Below are positions 27,151 through 35,954 of a stretch of DNA of 64,000 bases, one piece after another. The DNA comes from Terriglobia bacterium (GTDB lineage Bacteria; Acidobacteriota; Terriglobia; Bryobacterales; Bryobacteraceae). Each line of letters starts with the position of its first letter. Position 1 is the stretch's first letter. The stretch is from contig JAIQFI010000001.1 in NCBI GenBank assembly GCA_020073345.1, positions 62,001 through 126,000 on the forward strand. Direction: 5' to 3'. Both the position numbers and the translations under genes were made by a program. A model generated the notes under the pieces. The model was not told the DNA's origin and did not search any database. It was given only the letters and a program-made list of their open reading frames with translations.

Positions 27151-28122
27151 TTGAAGGCACTGACAGTGGACGTTCGTGAGTCGGCCGGACGGATTCTTTG
27201 TTGCACCATCTTTCGCCAAGGCGGGCGGAAGCTCCTGGCCAAGGGTCATGTTCTGAGCGAGGACGATATAAAGCTGCTCGAAACCGAGGGCCTGGGCCAA
27301 GTTTGGGTCACTGAACTCGAAGAGGGCGAAATCGGCGAAGACGAAGCGGTCCGGCAGGTGGCGGTCGAAACCGGGTGCGGGTGCCTTCAGATTTGTCTGG
27401 CGGCAGGGGGCCGGGCCAACCTCTTCGCCACCGAGGACTGTTGCGTGCTGGTCGATGAGGAACTGCTCCGTCAGATCAACTGTACCGCCAGCATCGTAAT
27501 CGCTACCAGCCCGAATTTCAGCCATGCCCGCAGCGAACAGCGCATCGCCACCGTCAAGAGCGCTCCCTTTGCTGTCGGCCGTCCGCAATTGGAAGCCGTA
27601 ATCAACATTTTGCGGGAGCGCGGACCGATTCTGCAGGCCCGGCCCATTCGCTCCGCGGCCGTGGCCGTGCTGTATAGCGATCCGCTCAACGGCGAACGGG
27701 CCCGCCAGCTTTTCGAGCCGGTAGTCCGGCAGCGCCTGGAGCGTTTCGGCCTGGCGCCCAGCTACGCCCTGGCGCCCACGGAAGATGAAAGCTCCGTGGC
27801 GCGCGCCCTGGAGCATCTGCTCCGCGCTCGCCCCACAGGCATTTTGGTGGCATCCACCTCGGCTCCCGCCGGCCCCGACGACGTGGTCGGCCGGGCCATG
27901 GCCCGCATCGGTTGCCACCTCGAACGCTTCCTCGCTCCCGTGGAACCTGGTAACCTTTTCCTGCTAGCCTACAAGGAGGAGGTGCCAATCGTCTCCGCAC
28001 CAGGTTGTTTCCGGTCCACGAAACCTAATATCCTGGATCTGGTGTTGCCTCCCATGCTGGCGCGTTACCGGATTTCCGGATGGGAAGTCGCCGGCCTTGG
28101 CGACGGCGGCTTGTTGGGCTAA
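27151..28122 (+). CDS. Molybdopterin-binding-domain protein (MoeA/MogA-like)
   Basis: 323 residues from a TTG start with a strong GGAGGT ribosome site 8 bases upstream, which decides the start. The C-terminal half has the molybdopterin-binding fold (AVAVLYSDPLNG, ILVASTSAPAGPDDVVGRAM, PGNLFLLAYKEEVPIVSAPGC), as in MoeA/CinA-type proteins, and the N-terminal half includes HVLSEDDIKLLETEG, also typical of proteins annotated as molybdopterin-binding or cofactor-handling. Not a full MoeA (too short, lacking other domains). Likely role: binding or quality control of molybdenum cofactor or nucleotide-like precursor. Confidence 0.78.
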   Translation: MKALTVDVRESAGRILCCTIFRQGGRKLLAKGHVLSEDDIKLLETEGLGQVWVTELEEGEIGEDEAVRQVAVETGCGCLQICLAAGGRANLFATEDCCVLVDEELLRQINCTASIVIATSPNFSHARSEQRIATVKSAPFAVGRPQLEAVINILRERGPILQARPIRSAAVAVLYSDPLNGERARQLFEPVVRQRLERFGLAPSYALAPTEDESSVARALEHLLRARPTGILVASTSAPAGPDDVVGRAMARIGCHLERFLAPVEPGNLFLLAYKEEVPIVSAPGCFRSTKPNILDLVLPPMLARYRISGWEVAGLGDGGLLG

Positions 28123-28197
28123 GAGTCAACAGAGCATCCCAACGATTTCTCCACTACCGCGAGCCGTAACCTCCGAGCGGCCTGCGGGTGCTCTTAT

Positions 28198-28229
28198 GCC
28201 GGGCGTTTAACGGCGCCCGGCCTTTTTTT
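28198..28229 (+). terminator. Rho-independent terminator after the molybdopterin-binding gene
   Basis: Perfect 8-bp stem GCCGGGCG / CGCCCGGC (28198-28205 with 28214-28221), loop TTTAACGG, followed by C and seven T (28223-28229). It sits 76 bases after the stop and separates this gene from acpP. Confidence 0.88.
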
Positions 28230-28261
28230 CGGGGGTTGTGAGAGTCCGGCCAACGGGAAAG

Positions 28262-28291
28262 TTGCGGCCTTCCGCTCTCACCCGGTAGAAT
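28262..28291 (+). promoter_or_regulatory. Sigma-70-type promoter for acpP-fabF
   Basis: TTGCGG (28262-28267), 18-base spacer, TAGAAT (28286-28291). It lies between the terminator of the preceding gene and acpP. The ribosome site agggagg (28316-28322) is 4 bases from the acpP ATG. Confidence 0.5.
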
Positions 28292-28326
28292 CAATGAGTT
28301 TGCTATAAGGGATTTAGGGAGGATGC

Positions 28327-28560
28327 ATGTCGGTTGAGCAAAAGGTCAAGCAGATCATCGTCGAACAGCTCGGCGTGGATGAGGCGCAAGTCGATCCCAC
28401 CGCCAGCTTCGTCGATGACCTCGGTGCCGATTCGCTGGATATCGTCGAGCTGGTGATGGCGTTCGAGGAGGCCTTCGACCTCGATATCCCCGACGAAGAT
28501 GCCGAAAAGATCGCCACTGTTAAAGACGCCATCACTTACATTGAGTCCAAAAAGAAGTAG
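28327..28560 (+). CDS. acpP: Acyl carrier protein
   Basis: 77 residues, normal size. Carries growing acyl chains on 4'-phosphopantetheine attached to Ser in [12 protein letters not shown] (about residue 37). Very acidic. Followed by fabF after 27 bases, the classical fatty-acid-synthesis arrangement; the window holds a second, specialised ACP at 42228-42491. Confidence 0.97.
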   Translation: MSVEQKVKQIIVEQLGVDEAQVDPTASFVDDLGADSLDIVELVMAFEEAFDLDIPDEDAEKIATVKDAITYIESKKK

Positions 28561-28587
28561 GCCGAAGGCGAGGTTCACGGAGCCCTC

Positions 28588-29829
28588 TTGCAGCGCAGAG
28601 TTGTAGTCACCGGAGTCGGAATGCTGGCTTCGGTTGGAATCGGCACCGAGCCGGTCTGGCAGGCCATCCGGAGCGGACAAAGCGGCATTGGCCCCATCAC
28701 CGCCTTCGACGCTACTGAGTTTAGCTGCCGTATCGCGGGCGAGGTCAAGGGATTCGATCCCGCCAATTACATCGAGAAAAAAGAAATCAAGAAAATGGGG
28801 CGGTTCATCCAGCTGGCCATCGCGGCCGCGGATTTCGCGCTCCAGGGTTCCGGATTCAAGGTGCCCCGCAACGAAGAGGCCGAGCGTACCGGCGTCTACA
28901 TCGGCAGCGGTATCGGCGGATTCGAGGTGATCGAGCGGGAGCACAAAACTCTGCTCGAAAAGGGTCCCAGCCGCATCTCCCCATTCTTCATTCCGGCGAC
29001 CATCATCAACCTGGCCTCCGGCTGCGTCTCTATCCGGACCGGCGCCAAGGGACCCAACTCCGCCACCGCGACAGCGTGCACCAGCGGGGCGCACGCCGTG
29101 GGCGATTCCTTCCGGCTGATCCAGCGCGGCGATGCCGACGTGATGATCTGCGGAGGAGCCGAAGCCGCCATCACGCCCATGAGCATCGGCGGGTTCGCCG
29201 CCATGCGGGCGCTTTCGCACCGCAACGACGAACCCGAGCGCGCCTCGCGCCCCTGGGATCGCGATCGCGACGGATTCGTGGCCGGCGAAGGTTCCGGTAT
29301 CTTGATCCTCGAAGAGTACGAACATGCCGTACGGCGCGGCGCACCGATGTTGGCCGAAATGGTCGGCTATGGCATGAGCGGGGATGCTTACCACATCACC
29401 TCGCCTTCGGAAGATGGCGATGGCGGATTCCGCGTCATGCGCAACGCGCTCAAGGACGCGGGCCTCCAGCCTCACCAGATCCAATACGTCAATGCGCACG
29501 GCACCTCCACGCCGGTCGGCGACCGCATCGAAACCATCGCGATGAAGCGCCTGTTCGGCGACCACGCACGGAAGGTCGCCATCAGTTCGACGAAGTCCAT
29601 GACCGGACACCTGCTGGGCGGCGCCGGCGGACTCGAGGCCGGGATCACCATCATGGCGATTCGCGATCAGATCGCACCGCCAACCATCAACTACGAGTGC
29701 CCCGACCCTGAATGCGATCTGGATTACGTCCCGAATCACGCCCGGTCGATGCCGATTGAGTACGCGCTCTCGAATTCCTTCGGCTTCGGCGGCACCAACG
29801 GCTGCTTGATTTTCAAGAAGCTCGGATGA
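28588..29829 (+). CDS. fabF: Beta-ketoacyl-ACP synthase II
   Basis: 413 residues from a TTG start with ggag 6 bases before it. Condenses malonyl-ACP with acyl-ACP in chain elongation. Catalytic triad: Cys in TACTSGAH (about 163-170), His in NAHGTSTPVGD and His in KSMTGHLLGGAGG. Closely follows acpP. The second ketosynthase in the window (41017-42231) has the same triad but is smaller and sits in a different operon. Confidence 0.95.
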   Translation: MQRRVVVTGVGMLASVGIGTEPVWQAIRSGQSGIGPITAFDATEFSCRIAGEVKGFDPANYIEKKEIKKMGRFIQLAIAAADFALQGSGFKVPRNEEAERTGVYIGSGIGGFEVIEREHKTLLEKGPSRISPFFIPATIINLASGCVSIRTGAKGPNSATATACTSGAHAVGDSFRLIQRGDADVMICGGAEAAITPMSIGGFAAMRALSHRNDEPERASRPWDRDRDGFVAGEGSGILILEEYEHAVRRGAPMLAEMVGYGMSGDAYHITSPSEDGDGGFRVMRNALKDAGLQPHQIQYVNAHGTSTPVGDRIETIAMKRLFGDHARKVAISSTKSMTGHLLGGAGGLEAGITIMAIRDQIAPPTINYECPDPECDLDYVPNHARSMPIEYALSNSFGFGGTNGCLIFKKLG

Positions 29830-29848
29830 GCGTAGCGAAGACAGTCAA

Positions 29849-30613
29849 GTGAAGATCGCGGTCGCCATTAAGCAGGTTCCTCTTCGCGACTCTCTTCTGC
29901 GCGTCAACGGCGCCGGAACTTGGATCGAAGAAGAGAATCTGAGCTTCGAGATCAACGAGCCCGACGCCTACGCCCTCGAAGAAGCCCTCCAATTGCGCGA
30001 GAAACACGGCGGTGAAGTCATCGTGATCAGCGTGGGTCCGCCGCGGGTTTCTCAGACCCTTCGCGAAGCTCTCGCAAAAGGCGCCGATCGGGGAATCCAC
30101 GTTGAGTCATCAAACTTAGACACTTTGGGAGTAGGACACCTGCTTGCAACAGCGCTGCGAGCCGAGTCTCCCGACCTGATCCTCACCGGTCTCCAATCCG
30201 ACGACCTCGGATACGGCCAAACCGGCGTCGTGTTGGCGGAGTTGCTGGGTCTGCCCAGCTCGACCATCATCATGCAGGTGCAAGTAATAAACGACGTGCA
30301 ACCCGGCAAGGTCCGCGTGAAACGCGAGCTGGAGGACGGCTGGTTTCAGCACATCGAGATGCCCTTGCCCGCCGTGCTGACGATCCAGAGCGGCCTGAAC
30401 AAGCTGCGTTACGCCACATTGATGGGCATCAAGAAAGCCAAAACCAAGGAGATCAAGCTCGTCAGCGCTTCTGAAGTTCCGCAAGCTTCGGCGGTCATCG
30501 AAAAGCTCTATGCTCCGGAGAAGAACAAGCAAGGACAGATTTTCGACGGCGATGCCAAAACCGCAGCCGCCAAGCTGGTCGAAAAGTTACGCTTCGAGGC
30601 CCGCGTAATATGA
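29849..30613 (+). CDS. etfB: Electron transfer flavoprotein, beta subunit
   Basis: 254 residues, GTG start. EtfB collects electrons from acyl-CoA and other dehydrogenases; features: MKIAVAIKQVPLRD, AYALEEALQLRE, the signature region VKRELEDGWFQHIEMPLPAVLTI and a helical C-terminal arm that contacts dehydrogenases. The alpha subunit starts within its stop codon (ATGA). Location just after acpP-fabF ties it to lipid metabolism loosely. Confidence 0.94.
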   Translation: MKIAVAIKQVPLRDSLLRVNGAGTWIEEENLSFEINEPDAYALEEALQLREKHGGEVIVISVGPPRVSQTLREALAKGADRGIHVESSNLDTLGVGHLLATALRAESPDLILTGLQSDDLGYGQTGVVLAELLGLPSSTIIMQVQVINDVQPGKVRVKRELEDGWFQHIEMPLPAVLTIQSGLNKLRYATLMGIKKAKTKEIKLVSASEVPQASAVIEKLYAPEKNKQGQIFDGDAKTAAAKLVEKLRFEARVI

Positions 30614-31443
30614 GTGTCCTCGCCATCGTCGAGCAGCGCATGGCTGGCGAGGTTCTCGCGGCCGCGCAACAGTTCGGTTCGCCGCTCATTGCATATTCGA
30701 TCGATCTCCCCTATACGGCCGACGCTTACACCGCCGCCGTCGAAGAGCTGATCCGCAAGGTAAATCCCACACTGGTGGTCTTCGGGCACACTTACCAGAC
30801 CCGCGATTACGCTCCCAAGCTCGCCGCGCGCTTTGGCCGCGTGCTGATCGGCGACGTGATCGCCGCTCGTCCTCCCGTATTTGTACGCCAGATGTTCCAG
30901 GGCAAATTCAACGCCGACGTACGCTTGGTGGGAGACGGTCCGCATTTCGTTTCCGTCCAGGCAGGAGCATGGCGGGCGGGCTCCGCCGCCGCTGAAACAT
31001 TTTCTCCAAGTTCCACCACATCGCGGCAAATGGCCGAGCCGCCGTTCAGGGAAGCGGGTCGAGCCGTGGACTTAACCGCCGCCGACATCATCGTATCCGT
31101 GGGCCGCGGGATCAAGGAAAAAGAAAACATTCCGGTGGTCCAAGCGCTGGCTCAGGCACTCGGTGGGGAACTTGCGGCGTCCCGGCCCATCTGTGACGCC
31201 GGTTGGCTGCCCATGGACCGTCAGGTCGGCAGCTCCGGCCAAACGGTTTCGCCTAAAGTCTACGTCGCGGTGGGAATCTCCGGCGCCATCCAGCACCTGG
31301 TCGGAATGAAGGGCGCGAAAACTGTGGTCGCGATCAACAAAGACCCGGATGCTCCCATTTTCGAAGTGGCGCACTACGGAATCGTGGGCGATCTGTTCGA
31401 AGTGGTTCCCGCGCTCGTCGAAGAAATCAAGAAAGCGAAATAG
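30610..31443 (+). CDS. etfA: Electron transfer flavoprotein, alpha subunit (short)
   Basis: 277 residues; typical EtfA is about 310-330. The FAD-binding C-terminal domain is complete: [40 protein letters not shown], and [20 protein letters not shown]. The shortfall lies in the N-terminal domain and its linker (about 1-155), where expected segments are reduced. It overlaps etfB by 4 bases. Probably functional, delivering electrons to a quinone reductase that is not in the window. Confidence 0.9.
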   Translation: MSVLAIVEQRMAGEVLAAAQQFGSPLIAYSIDLPYTADAYTAAVEELIRKVNPTLVVFGHTYQTRDYAPKLAARFGRVLIGDVIAARPPVFVRQMFQGKFNADVRLVGDGPHFVSVQAGAWRAGSAAAETFSPSSTTSRQMAEPPFREAGRAVDLTAADIIVSVGRGIKEKENIPVVQALAQALGGELAASRPICDAGWLPMDRQVGSSGQTVSPKVYVAVGISGAIQHLVGMKGAKTVVAINKDPDAPIFEVAHYGIVGDLFEVVPALVEEIKKAK

Positions 31444-31446
31444 TCG

Positions 31447-31929
31447 CTATTCCGGGACGCCCGTGACCTGGCGCAGGATACTCATCTCTTCCGGCGAGAA
31501 ATCGCCCGCGTCGCTGTTCAGACGATCTTTCCGCAGCGCCGGCCTCATCTGACGCAGCTCCTGGATCTCCTGCCGCACGGCTTGCCGTCGCACGGGACGA
31601 AGATTCATAAACGCTGGATACAGATCCTGCAGCCGCTGTGCTTGATCGGGAGGTAGTTGCTGCAACCGGTTCAGGCGTTGTTCCACCTGCTGGCGGCGTT
31701 CCGGCGTGAGCTGCGATAGCGCGCGCTCCCGATCCTCGGGCGACATTTGCAGGAAGCGTTCCACGGCCGGCGCCGGCAGCGGAACCATTTTCTGCTGTTG
31801 CGCTTTCTGCTGTTTAAGCTTCTGCTGCCGGATCGCCTTTTGCCGCAGGATATTCTCTTGCGCGGTAGTTTGCGCAGCCAGCGGCACCGCCAGGACCACC
31901 ACCGAGGCGATAGTGAATAGAAACCGCAT
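31447..31929 (-). CDS. DUF3106-type secreted protein
   Basis: 160 residues with signal peptide (about 1-20), then a Gln/Lys/Arg-rich helical region and two motifs typical of DUF3106: RFLQMSPEDRERALSQLTPE and LQQLPPDQAQRLQDLYPAFM. Probably periplasmic, structurally similar to Spy/CpxP-like helical proteins, which is inference. Downstream of the anti-sigma gene (3-base gap), it could be a target or a partner of that stress pathway. Confidence 0.72.
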   Translation of the reverse strand: MRFLFTIASVVVLAVPLAAQTTAQENILRQKAIRQQKLKQQKAQQQKMVPLPAPAVERFLQMSPEDRERALSQLTPERRQQVEQRLNRLQQLPPDQAQRLQDLYPAFMNLRPVRRQAVRQEIQELRQMRPALRKDRLNSDAGDFSPEEMSILRQVTGVPE

Positions 31930-31932
31930 CCG

Positions 31933-32364
31933 CTACCTGTCGATGGGTGTCAGCAAATCCAGATCGTCCACAGCTTGCGCCACTTGTTCGATCTCAGTCT
32001 TGCTCGCCTGTTTGGCCGCATCCGGACTCCCGAAAGGATGCACGATCAGCACTGCCGCCACCACCGCTGCGGCGGCCGCCAAGGGAGCAACGGGACGCCA
32101 CAGCCACTTCCGCCACCCCAATACACGCGCCTCTTCCCTCGCGATACGCGCATACAGCCGCGCGTCGAATCCCGGAGTAACCTCGGGGACCGCGAATTCA
32201 TCCAGCCGTTCCCACACCATCGCCAGGCCGCGGCAGTCCGCGCACTCCCGGATATGGCGATCCAGTTCGGCCGTGCGAGCCGCATCCAGCGTCTTAGCCA
32301 AATAACTGGAAAGGAGCTCGGCGCCCTGTTCGTTCCTGCTCAGGCAAATCATAAATTCCCTCAA
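31933..32364 (-). CDS. Anti-sigma factor with zinc finger
   Basis: 143 residues. N-terminal anti-sigma zinc-binding motif HIRECADCRG (HxxxCxxC), then a polar linker and one membrane segment (about 92-113; PLAAAAAVVAAVLIVHPFG). The C-terminal tail of about 30 residues would lie outside. A start at the internal ATG (MICLSRNEQ) four codons later is possible. Sits 15 bases after the ECF sigma gene and is its expected membrane-bound inhibitor. Confidence 0.82.
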   Translation of the reverse strand: MREFMICLSRNEQGAELLSSYLAKTLDAARTAELDRHIRECADCRGLAMVWERLDEFAVPEVTPGFDARLYARIAREEARVLGWRKWLWRPVAPLAAAAAVVAAVLIVHPFGSPDAAKQASKTEIEQVAQAVDDLDLLTPIDR

Positions 32365-32379
32365 AAAAACAGATGCTTC

Positions 32380-33009
32380 TTAGGCCATGTGGGCCAGCCG
32401 CCCGCGCAGCGCTTCGTAGGCCCGGAACAGCAGCGACTTGATCGCGGATTCCGAACAGCTTAACACCCCCGCGATCTGCGCGTAATCCAGGCCCTCGTAC
32501 TTGTGCATCAGTACGGCGGCGCGCTGCTTGGCGGGCAGGGCTTCAATCGCCTGCCTCACCTCGCGTAGCTTGACCTCATGGACCATCTCTTGCTCCACGG
32601 TCTGTTGCCGGTCCGCCACTTGGCGTTCCATCCCGTCGAGCATCTCTTCATCCAGGCTCTCGTGGCCTTTTTCTTTTTTCCTATCGCGTATCGAATTCAG
32701 AGCCACATGCGTGGCGATGCGGAACAGCCAGGTTGTAAACTTCGCTGTCGGCTCGTACGTTTCCCGGCTCCGGTAGACCCGCAGGAAGACCTCCTGCGCC
32801 AGCTCCTCCGATACCGCTTGGTTCTGCACCATCCGGTACAAGAAGTGCACCATGGGCCCCCGGTGCCGTTCGAGCAACAATCCGAAACTGGTATCGTCCC
32901 CTTCCCGGACCCTCAGCATTAACTGGGCGTCTCGTTCCAGGGCGACAACAGCCTCCATATTCTCGTTAACCCGAGTTGCCGGAGAAGGTTGCGCAGGCTG
33001 CTTAAACAC
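32380..33009 (-). CDS. ECF-type RNA polymerase sigma factor
   Basis: 209 residues. Region 2 with LLLERHRGPMVHFLYRM and the -10-recognising segment ELAQEVFLRVYRSRETYEP, TWLFRIATHVALNSIRDRKK; region 4 with LPAKQRAAVLMHKYEGLDY and a helix-turn-helix SCSESAIKSLLFRAYEALR. Overall similar to RpoE-type ECF factors. Followed by its anti-sigma factor and a secreted helical protein, a layout typical of envelope-stress control. Preceded by gpsA (2-base gap). Confidence 0.92.
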   Translation of the reverse strand: MFKQPAQPSPATRVNENMEAVVALERDAQLMLRVREGDDTSFGLLLERHRGPMVHFLYRMVQNQAVSEELAQEVFLRVYRSRETYEPTAKFTTWLFRIATHVALNSIRDRKKEKGHESLDEEMLDGMERQVADRQQTVEQEMVHEVKLREVRQAIEALPAKQRAAVLMHKYEGLDYAQIAGVLSCSESAIKSLLFRAYEALRGRLAHMA

Positions 33010-33011
33010 GG

Positions 33012-34007
33012 CTATTCGCCTTTAAGCGCCCGGTCCATCAAATCCTTGACCGCTTCGCGCGGGGACTTCTGATCGCTCATCACGGCGTGCATCTGTTGAA
33101 TAATCGGCAGATCCACTCCGAACTTCTGCCCCAACGCCACGGCCGACGCACAGGTTTCCACGCCCTCGGCGACCATACGCATGGAGGCCAGGATCTCGCC
33201 CAGCGGCCGCCCGCTGCCCAACTCCTTGCCTACGTACCGGTTACGGGACAACTCTCCGCTACAGGTCAGGACCAGGTCGCCCAATCCCGCCAAGCCCGCC
33301 AGGGTCTTCGCCTGGCCCCCCATGGCGACCGCCAGCCGCGTAATCTCGGCCAGCCCGCGGGTAATCAGGGCGGCAGTAGGATTGTGCCCTAAACCCAGCC
33401 CTTCGCAGATCCCAGCCCCGATGGCGATCACGTTCTTGAGCGCGGCTCCCACCTCGACCCCTACCGGGTCGGCATTTGTATAAAGACGGAAGGTGGGCCC
33501 CGAAAACGCCTCCTGGACGCAGCGTGCGACCTCGAGGTTGGAGGAAGCGACCACGACGGCCGTCGGGTTCCCCGCGGCCACCTCGCGCGCGAAGGTCGGG
33601 CCGGAGAGCACGGCTATGCGAGGCTCAAACTTGGCCCTTAAAACGTGTTCGATCACTTCCGACATCCGCAAGAGGCTTCCCTGCTCCAGACCCTTGGTGG
33701 CGCTCACCAGGATCATGGAGGGCGTCAGGTGCGGCAGCATCGCAGCGTAGAGTCCGCGCGCGTGGTGGGACGGCATCACGCCCAGGACAATATCTGCACC
33801 ATCCAGTGCGGTCGACAACTCGGTGGTTATCCGCACGCGATCGGGAAGGTGGCAGCCGGGGAGAAAAACGTCGTTCTCGCGCGCGCTCGCCATGCGCTCC
33901 GCGAGGTCCGCTTCGTGCACCCACAACGTGAGCGATGCGGATCGCGGAGCCAGCACAATCGCGAGCGCGGTGCCCCAGCTACCGCCGCCGATAATCGCCA
34001 GCTTCAT
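33012..34007 (-). CDS. gpsA: Glycerol-3-phosphate dehydrogenase (NAD(P)+)
   Basis: 331 residues. Makes sn-glycerol-3-phosphate for phospholipids from dihydroxyacetone phosphate. NAD-binding IGGGSWGTALAIVLA at the N-terminus; VSATKGLEQGSLLRMSEVI and the substrate-binding ALKNVIAIGAGICEGLGLGHN. It shares one base with the plsY stop (TGATG), matching the pathway order: the enzyme product is the substrate of PlsY. Confidence 0.96.
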   Translation of the reverse strand: MKLAIIGGGSWGTALAIVLAPRSASLTLWVHEADLAERMASARENDVFLPGCHLPDRVRITTELSTALDGADIVLGVMPSHHARGLYAAMLPHLTPSMILVSATKGLEQGSLLRMSEVIEHVLRAKFEPRIAVLSGPTFAREVAAGNPTAVVVASSNLEVARCVQEAFSGPTFRLYTNADPVGVEVGAALKNVIAIGAGICEGLGLGHNPTAALITRGLAEITRLAVAMGGQAKTLAGLAGLGDLVLTCSGELSRNRYVGKELGSGRPLGEILASMRMVAEGVETCASAVALGQKFGVDLPIIQQMHAVMSDQKSPREAVKDLMDRALKGE

Positions 34008-34603
34008 CAGATTCCCCAGCGGAATACGGGCTCTTTTCCGGTTCGGATGCGGCGGATGTTCTCTTTGTGCCGGTAAACGACAATGCCTGCCGCGATCACC
34101 GCGGCCACTACCTCATTCAGCGTCGCATGCTGGATCAGCCACACACCCAGTGGAAACATCGCGGCCGCTAAAATCGACCCGGCCGAGATGTGCCTGGTCA
34201 CCGTCACCGTGATCACAAACACGATCAGCGCGGCCAACGCCGGAATCGGCGTCAGGTACAGGAACGCTCCGAAGAACGTGGCCACCGCCTTGCCGCCTTT
34301 GAAGCCCAGGAAAATCGGAAACGCGTGACCCACCATCACCGCCAGCGCGGCGTCGGCCATCCATCCGGATGAGCCGTCGGTGAGCCATCCCGCGATCCAC
34401 ACCGCGGCGGATCCCTTGGCCATGTCCAGAATGAGCGTGGCAACCGCCGCGCCGCGTCCGGCCGCCCGCAGTACATTAGTCGCGCCGATATTCCCGCTGC
34501 CCTCGGTGCGGACGTCTTTGCCGGTGGTGAACCGCGTCAGCACGTAACCGAAAGGAATGGCGCCCAGCAGGTAGGCGATGAGGATTGCAAGTAGTCCCAT
34601 CAT
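34007..34603 (-). CDS. plsY: Glycerol-3-phosphate acyltransferase
   Basis: 198 residues, about five membrane helices. Transfers acyl groups from acyl-phosphate to glycerol-3-phosphate. Motifs: LLGAIPFGYVLTR, GSGNIGATNVLRAAG, and GHAFPIFLGFKGGKAVATFFG. Overlaps thpR upstream (ATGA) and gpsA downstream, so phospholipid-precursor genes are translationally coupled. Confidence 0.96.
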   Translation of the reverse strand: MMGLLAILIAYLLGAIPFGYVLTRFTTGKDVRTEGSGNIGATNVLRAAGRGAAVATLILDMAKGSAAVWIAGWLTDGSSGWMADAALAVMVGHAFPIFLGFKGGKAVATFFGAFLYLTPIPALAALIVFVITVTVTRHISAGSILAAAMFPLGVWLIQHATLNEVVAAVIAAGIVVYRHKENIRRIRTGKEPVFRWGI

Positions 34604-35142
34604 GAGTTGGTTAGTTGAAATTCCTGAAGCTTAGTGTACTTGCCGCCGGTCGACAAATACAGCGCAAACGACGAAGCCCGGTAGGATCCAATAGCGGAAT
34701 GCTCGATTTCGGCCAGCGCGTGTTTCAGTGCGCCCAACGGAACTCGCTTGCGAGTTCTGGCAAGTGTAAGGTGCGGGCGAAAAATCCGGTCCTCGGCTAG
34801 AACACCGACGCCCGTCGCAGCCCGCTCCGTCGCTGAAGCTAGAGCGGTGAGAGCTTCGCTGGGTTCGACTCCGGCGTACAGCGTTCGGGCGCTGCGCGGA
34901 CTCGGAAGCCAGCCCAGCCGACGAATCACGATTTCCACCGCTCCGGAGCTGCTGATCGCGGCCAGAGCACGCTTCAACTCGTCCAATCGCTCCTCCGGCC
35001 ACTCGCCGATAAACTTCGTCGTGATGTGCAGTTTCTCCACGGGAATCCAATGCAGCTTTGCCAGAGGCCGCAACCGGTCGAGCAGAGTGGCCAGCGTCAC
35101 CTTGACCTCGGGCGAAATGTCGATCGCGGTGAAAAGTCGCAA
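34600..35142 (-). CDS. thpR: RNA 2',3'-cyclic phosphodiesterase (2H family)
   Basis: 180 residues. Two HxTx motifs of the 2H phosphoesterase family: HITTKF (about 40-45) and HLTLAR (about 124-129), which carry the two catalytic histidines. Opens 2',3'-cyclic phosphate ends on RNA; older name LigT. Begins MRLFTAIDIS as is typical. First gene of a leftward run into plsY-gpsA and the sigma-factor module. Confidence 0.93.
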   Translation of the reverse strand: MRLFTAIDISPEVKVTLATLLDRLRPLAKLHWIPVEKLHITTKFIGEWPEERLDELKRALAAISSSGAVEIVIRRLGWLPSPRSARTLYAGVEPSEALTALASATERAATGVGVLAEDRIFRPHLTLARTRKRVPLGALKHALAEIEHSAIGSYRASSFALYLSTGGKYTKLQEFQLTNS

Positions 35143-35179
35143 GACCCACTAGTGTACGGCAACAGTGAGCGGGTCGGAT

Positions 35180-35836
35180 CTACAACGCCAGCTGTCCGCG
35201 ATACAGCATTTCCCTGGTATCGAACTTCGCCTTTAACGCCAGCAGCCCCACACGGGCCGAGAATTCCCATTGCTTGACGCCGCTCGCGGACGTCTTCGGG
35301 AAGCCGACCAGGAATCCGTCGGGCGTCCCTGGAGAAACCTGGACGATCGCTGCGTCCACCGCACGGTTGCTCCGCAGAACCGCGGAGTCCTTCAAGTTCT
35401 CGATCGGATTCGCACCGAGATCCCGGCGAGTTGCATAGCCGAAGAAGATGCCGAGAACGTAGTGATCGCGGAAGGCCGCGGTCAACGCGGTCTTCTGCGC
35501 ATTTCGGATCGGATCGGCGCTTTCCCACCTGACGATCGCCCGATACGGCGCTTTGAGGGAGATCTTGCGCTCCCTTGTCGAAGGAATAGGTGCCCGGCCG
35601 ATCGGCGGATTTTCACTCCATGGCCGGTTATCAGTCGCCGGCGGCAACGAGGTGTAAGTCGGCGTGATTTCCTTGGCCCAAGGCGACGCGTTGAGAAGCC
35701 GCTCGATTTCCTCGGGCGTCCAGTCCATCGGCGGCTTCCGGTTCCAGAAATCCGAATCGGACGCACGGAGCCGCTCTAGAAACACGGTGCCGCTCCCGGC
35801 CAAAAGGAGAAGATCTCTGCGCCTAAGGGCAACCAT
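35180..35836 (-). CDS. Secreted protein of the DFWxxKPxxxW family (member 1)
   Basis: 218 residues with a twin-arginine-like leader (RRRDLLLLAGSG). The region after it (SDFWNRKPPMDWTPEEIERL and LNASPWAKE) closely matches a second protein in this window (38171-38911), as does the C-terminal section with GFPKT, EFSARVG and the ending MLYRGQL. No recognised function; such proteins appear restricted to acidobacteria in my experience of the family (inference). Faces the TonB gene divergently across a 118-base region. Confidence 0.65.
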   Translation of the reverse strand: MVALRRRDLLLLAGSGTVFLERLRASDSDFWNRKPPMDWTPEEIERLLNASPWAKEITPTYTSLPPATDNRPWSENPPIGRAPIPSTRERKISLKAPYRAIVRWESADPIRNAQKTALTAAFRDHYVLGIFFGYATRRDLGANPIENLKDSAVLRSNRAVDAAIVQVSPGTPDGFLVGFPKTSASGVKQWEFSARVGLLALKAKFDTREMLYRGQLAL

Positions 35837-35890
35837 GCCGTTTTCGACGCTGCTCTAGAATCCAGGGTTTCGAGAAGATTCGAATACCGC

Positions 35891-35918
35891 TTGTTTTCGC
35901 GCCGCATCCGAGTAGAAT
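35891..35918 (+). promoter_or_regulatory. Sigma-70-type promoter for the TonB_C / Cas6-like operon
   Basis: TTGTTT (35891-35896), 16-base spacer, TAGAAT (35913-35918). Followed by a gggg-agg ribosome site (35942-35948) and the ATG at 35955. The -10 hexamer is identical to that proposed upstream of acpP. Confidence 0.5.
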
Positions 35919-35954
35919 TGTTGTTAATCGTTGTCTTTTCCGGGGAGGCGACCG

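Noticed and set aside
28303-29739. Leftward open frame opposite acpP and fabF
   Set aside because: Antisense to well-conserved catalytic residues of fabF; no protein-like features.
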